From: Candidatus Paraburkholderia kirkii
Lineage (GTDB): Bacteria > Pseudomonadota > Gammaproteobacteria > Burkholderiales > Burkholderiaceae
DNA: 37,410 bases
NCBI GenBank assembly: GCA_001189345.1
Contig: LFKV01000045.1
Span: 1 to 37,410, forward strand
Reading direction: 5' to 3'
The position numbers and the translations under genes were made by a program. The first letter of the stretch is position 1. Each line of letters begins with the position of its first letter. Under the pieces are notes generated by a model. That model was not told where the DNA came from. It saw only the letters and a program-made list of their open reading frames with translations, and searched no databases. Of the stretch, positions 34,008 to 37,410 are shown one piece after another.

Positions 34008-35361
34008 TGGGCCGTCCCCCGCAAAAGCCGGACATGCGGTGACGCTTAAATTTTGAGGTAGTCTTCTGCCTATGTTTTAAGCCTAGTCACAACGTGGAAC
34101 CTCTAGAAGTTCTGACCCAGCCGGAGCAGCGCCGCCGGCGTTCGATTGAAGAGAAACTAGCGATAGTTCGCGAGACTTTCGGGCCCGGTACAACGGTCTC
34201 TGGCGTCGCTCGCCGACATCAAGTGAATGCCAACCAAGTCTTCGGCTGGCGCAAGCTCTATCAGGACGAGAGCCTATCGGTGGTCTGCCGGCGAGCACGT
34301 GGTGCCGGCATCTGACCTAGCCGAAGCAATGAAGCAGATTCGCGAGCTGCAGCGATTGCTAGGAAAGAAGACAATGGAGGTAGAAATCCTCCGTGAAGCA
34401 GTGGAGTATGGTCGAACAAAAAAATTGACTGCGCTCACCATTGCTGCCGGGGGACGACCGTTGAAGACGGTCTGTGAAGTCCTGGGGGTGTCGCGCTCGA
34501 ATCTCGCAGTCAAGTCGAAGCGGCCGGCTGACTGGGTCGACCGGCGCAAGATGCCCGTGCTCGACGACACGGCGCTTGTCGCCGAACTTCATGAGTTGTT
34601 AGGCGACGCGCCGACGTATGGATACCGAGGTGCTTGGGCGTTGCTGAGGCGAAGCCGGGACATGCTGGCTCAACCGCGAGTAAATGCAAAGCGCGTGTAT
34701 CGCGTGATGCGTCGCCACGGCCTGCTGCTTGAACATCGCCCTCGGCACGCCTCGTCTACGCGTCGGCATGACGGCAAGGTCGCGGTGGATAGCAGCAACA
34801 TGCGCTGGTGCTCGGATGGCTTCGAATTCCGCTGCGATGCCGGTGTCCCATTGCGTGTCGTCTTCGCACTCGACTGTTGCGACCGCGAAGCCATGAGTTG
34901 GGCCGCGAGCACAGGCGGTTACACTGGCGATATGGTGCGTGACGTCATGCTTCAAGCCGTCGAGAACCGCTTCACCGGCGCGTTGAAGGCCGAAAGGGAA
35001 GTCGAGTGGTTAAGCGGCGATGGTTCCTGCTACATTGCCGATGACACATTGAAGTTCTCTCGAAAAATCGGACTGAAGCCAGTAACGACACCCGTCAGAA
35101 GTCCGCAAAGCAACGGGATGGCCGAGAGCTTCGTTAAAACGATAAAGCGTGATTACGAAACGATAAAGCGTGATTACGTTTCGTGGATGCCGAAACCCGA
35201 CGCCAGGACGGCGCTGCAAAATCTGGCCATCGCGTTCGACCACGATAACGAGTCACACCCGCATAGCGCCCTTAAATACCGCTCGCCGCGCGAGTTTCGT
35301 CGGCAAGCAAATCCTCCAACCTAAGCGGGACCGGCTGTCCGGTTATGCGGGAGCAAGTCCA
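34008..35361 (+). mobile_element. IS3-family element (IS2-like subgroup), 1,354 bp
   Basis: Ends TGGGCCGTCCCCCGCAAAAG (left) and, on the minus strand, TGGACTTGCTCCCGCATAAC (right), both running into CCGGACA. An identical left tip occurs at 11328. No target duplication is visible; the right side abuts an IS4 remnant at 35362. Confidence 0.87.
34094..35324 (+). pseudogene. IS3-type transposase OrfA-OrfB, frameshifted and catalytically altered
   Basis: OrfA starts [20 protein letters not shown] with a helix-turn-helix ([20 protein letters not shown]). A shift near 34,285 moves its leucine-zipper end ([20 protein letters not shown]) into the OrfB frame, so the usual boundary between the two is lost. 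OrfB has the DDE core: [11 protein letters not shown] (first Asp) and [14 protein letters not shown] (Glu). The second Asp region reads LSGDGSCY where the family has LSDNGS, so the catalytic Asp is Gly. A 21-bp tandem duplication (35137-35157, 35158-35178) repeats TIKRDYE. The element is almost certainly inactive. Confidence 0.87.
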
Positions 35362-36472
35362 CCGCCTCGCGCATGAAGTCGTTGCCGGTAGTACTGTGCA
35401 TTGACGATACGACCGAGCTGAATTTTAACGCTCAGGACATCGAGGGAGCGGGGCCTCTCAGCTATGAAGCACAGGTGGGCATGTATCTTCACGCGACCTA
35501 TGCGGTAAGCCCGGATCGAGAGCCGCTGGGGGTCGTGAATTCTTGGATGTGGGCGTGTGAGCCACGCGATGTGCACGGCAAGCGTGGCGGCATCAAGGAA
35601 AGTGCGCGGTGGATCGAAAGCTATGAGCTCGTGGCCGCTCAAGCGCGGCAGTTGCCGCAAACGCGACTGGTGTATGTGGCCGATCGTGAAGGCGACATCG
35701 CGGCACTCATGCAGCGAGCTCAGGAACTCGGTGAACCAGCGGACTGGCTGATCCGTTCACAGCACAATCGCGCCCTGGATGATGAAGGAAAGCTGTGGGA
35801 AAAGGTCCATACGGGTGACGTGCTCGGCCATCTTACTTTCGTGCTACCTGGGCGCAGTGGCCAGAAGACGCGTGAGGTTACGCAGGAACTGCGTAGCCAG
35901 CGCATCACCTTGCCCGCACGCGTTGGGCTGGCACTCACCTGCATCGAAGCCTATGAGGTTGATGCGCCAGCGAGTGTGAAGCCCGTTATCTGGCGTCTTG
36001 TCACCAATCGTGAAGTACTTGATACGGATGCGCTCGTCGAACTCATTGACTGGTATCGCGCGAGGTGGGAGATCGAGATGTTCTTCAATGTACTGAAGAA
36101 CGCTTGCCGGGTTGAAGCGCTGCAGCTCTCGCAGATGGAGCGGGTGGAAAAGGCGCTGGTGTTGTACATGGTGGTGTCGTGGCGTATCGCACGGCTCATG
36201 CGCCTGGGCAGAACATGTCCGGACTTGGACGCCTCGCTGTTCTTTGAAACCGACGAGATACATGGTGCTCGTGTGCTTTCGAAGAAACCACGCCCCAAAA
36301 ACCACTGACGCTTAACCAAATGATACGGATGATTGCGTCACTGGGCAGTTTTCTAGGGCGCAAGAGCGATGGTGAACCCGGTGCAAAGACCCTGTGGATC
36401 GGCATGCAACGAGTTATGGATGCGGTCATCACCATTCAAATCTTGCGTGGTGGGTATGATACTTCTGTATAA
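35362..36472 (+). pseudogene. IS4-family (Tn5-like) transposase, 5'-truncated, frameshifted
   Basis: The sequence enters the catalytic domain directly at VLCIDDTTELNFNAQDIEGA (first Asp). It continues with LVYVADREGDI (second Asp) and the YREK-like WEIEMFFNVLKNACRVEALQ with the Glu. The N-terminal ~100 residues are absent. A shift in the A-run near 36,297 moves the end (PLTLNQMIRMIASLGSFLGR, GAKTLWIGMQRVMDAVITIQ) to another frame, stopping at 36470-36472. An ATG at 35373 is internal and not a natural start. Confidence 0.87.
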
Positions 36473-36553
36473 GGCAATGGCGTTAACCGTCTATAAAATT
36501 AACTGGTTTCCGATTGCAATATTTAGAACGGGTCAACTCAATCTGGCGAGAAC

Positions 36554-37162
36554 ATGAGTATTGACGTGGATCGGCTGGAACTATTGCGAGCTTATCGAAT
36601 TCGTCTCGCCTCGTCAAAAGATGAATTGCAGCAGATTTTTAGGCTGCGACATCAGGTATTCGCTGAAGAGTTGCATTGGGTGCCGCAGGTTAATTCTGGC
36701 TTGGAGCAGGACCAGTATGATACTCGTGCCACACTAATTGGAATCTTTGACTCAGATGGGTCGGCTATCGGTACTATTCGAATTTTATTTAAACCTGATA
36801 CATTCATGCTTGAGCGTGAGTTTGCCACCTTCCTGTCGAACTGCCCGACGGGCCAAATGGCCCCCGCGGAGATGACACGGTTGTGTGTTAATCCTCGAAT
36901 ACGCCGTAGCGGCTTAGGAAGGCAGGCTTCGCAGGCACTGTTTTACGCGGCTTATCTAGTATGTCTGAGACGAAATGCTCACGAAGCTGATTTCGTATCC
37001 ACTCCAGCGTTTGTTCATTCCCTTCGCGAAAGGGGGTTTCCTTGCGTTCTTTTCAGCAACACTAAGACGCTTTCCGGAGGGGTGAGAAGTGTGGCTGCGC
37101 GTATGTATTGGGACCGTTTGGACACCTTTAAGGTTTTTGGTTTGCACATGTTAAAGCCTTAG
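36554..37162 (+). CDS. LuxI-family acyl-homoserine lactone synthase
   Basis: A 202-residue autoinducer synthase. The invariant LuxI-family residues are present at constant spacing (+8 from LuxI numbering): Arg32, Phe36 and Trp42 in RLRHQVFAEELHWVP, and Asp53 and Asp56 in EQDQYDTR. Arg76 is in IGTIRIL, and Glu106 and Arg109 are in AEMTRLCV. It would join S-adenosylmethionine to an acyl donor; the acyl chain cannot be told. The ribosome-binding site is weak. The base composition is clearly more AT-rich than the window average, suggesting separate origin. IS4 remnant DNA ends 80 bp upstream, so the native promoter has probably been displaced. The 3' end overlaps luxR by 12 bp. Confidence 0.88.
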   Translation: MSIDVDRLELLRAYRIRLASSKDELQQIFRLRHQVFAEELHWVPQVNSGLEQDQYDTRATLIGIFDSDGSAIGTIRILFKPDTFMLEREFATFLSNCPTGQMAPAEMTRLCVNPRIRRSGLGRQASQALFYAAYLVCLRRNAHEADFVSTPAFVHSLRERGFPCVLFSNTKTLSGGVRSVAARMYWDRLDTFKVFGLHMLKP

Positions 37163-37410
37163 TATTCCGCAATTAAAGGCTTTCGCTACGGCCTGGGATC
37201 GGGTGTTGCAGTTCAGCTTCGTCATTACGTTTCCAAGATGAAACTTAACTGTTCGCTCGCTTATTCTCAATATGCAGGAAATCTCCCAGTTTGTTTTTCC
37301 AGCTGCGACCCAGTGCAAAACGTCCGTCTCCCGATCAGATAGATTAATAAGATTGCAGTCAATTGGATTGGGGGTTTCGCTCGCAAATTGAAGGTAAGGA
37401 GATATTAGCT
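37151..37410 (-). CDS. LuxR-family regulator, C-terminal part (runs off window)
   Basis: The visible 86 codons contain a classic LuxR helix-turn-helix: LINLSDRETDVLHWVAAGKT, NWEISCILRISERTVKFHLG, NVMTKLNCNTRSQAVAKAF. It ends CGILRL at TAA 37151-37153. The NWEI and VKFHLGNVMTKL blocks are typical of quorum-sensing regulators. The ligand-binding domain lies beyond the right edge. It converges on, and overlaps, the luxI-type gene, so this is its likely cognate receptor. Confidence 0.9.
   Translation of the reverse strand, partial: LISPYLQFASETPNPIDCNLINLSDRETDVLHWVAAGKTNWEISCILRISERTVKFHLGNVMTKLNCNTRSQAVAKAFNCGILRL

Noticed and set aside
35373..36308. An intact IS4 transposase starting at ATG 35373
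   Set aside because: The first ~100 residues of the family are missing and the C-terminal block is out of frame after 36,300, so the ATG is internal.

Overview
The window looks like plasmid or accessory DNA of a Burkholderia-group betaproteobacterium (Burkholderia, Paraburkholderia, Caballeronia or a relative). This is inferred from the high-GC coding, the IS complement (IS630, IS21, IS3, IS66, IS1182 and IS4 types) and the plasmid gene families present. Most non-IS genes carry a frameshift, an in-frame stop or a truncation. Three copies of one 1,114-bp IS630-type element encode identical proteins. Recent IS activity plus widespread gene decay suggests a replicon under relaxed selection, as in a host-restricted lineage; that lifestyle is inference.

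Layout. 1-2.9 kb: a transposase fragment fused to a decayed large serine recombinase with two small neighbours. 3.1-4.8 kb: a first plasmid replicon with iterons, two perfect DnaA boxes, an autoregulated-looking promoter and an intact Rep_3 initiator. 4.8-6.7 kb: an IS66 remnant and a broken PAS histidine kinase. 7.4-11.2 kb: a leftward KaiC-like ATPase and hybrid histidine kinase operon with a 127-residue upstream gene. 11.3-16.3 kb: an IS3 tip, two inverted IS630 copies around broken hsp20 and pRiA4b-type genes, and a partial IS21. 16.3-18.1 kb: dotI (intact) and dotH (broken), type IVB/IncI-like conjugation genes.

18.2-24.6 kb is the backbone of a second, unrelated replicon: eight iterons, a DnaA box, a decayed RepA (RPA-type) gene, a WGR-domain protein, small plasmid genes and an intact parA plus ribbon-helix-helix partition pair. 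Two features recur here and are the most interesting in the window. The first is a palindromic GTATGTAC/GTACATAC operator found seven times. The second is a three-copy 5' leader made of a hairpin with invariant loop CGGCTA on a covarying stem, about 16 nt of spacer, then the box CCGTCTAGGA holding the ribosome-binding site.

24.7-29.9 kb: a broken H-NS gene, a 123-bp mini-element made of two inverted IS630 left ends, a decayed IS1182, a cheW fragment, a second truncated IS630-type transposase and a full-length but decayed IS21. 29.9-32.1 kb: an intact lipoprotein gene resembling glycogen-debranching (alpha/alpha)6 glucosidases. 32.7-36.5 kb: IS630 copy 3, a near-ideal lux box, an inactivated IS3 and an IS4 remnant. 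36.5-37.4 kb: a lower-GC quorum-sensing pair, an intact LuxI-family synthase converging on a LuxR-family regulator that runs off the right edge.
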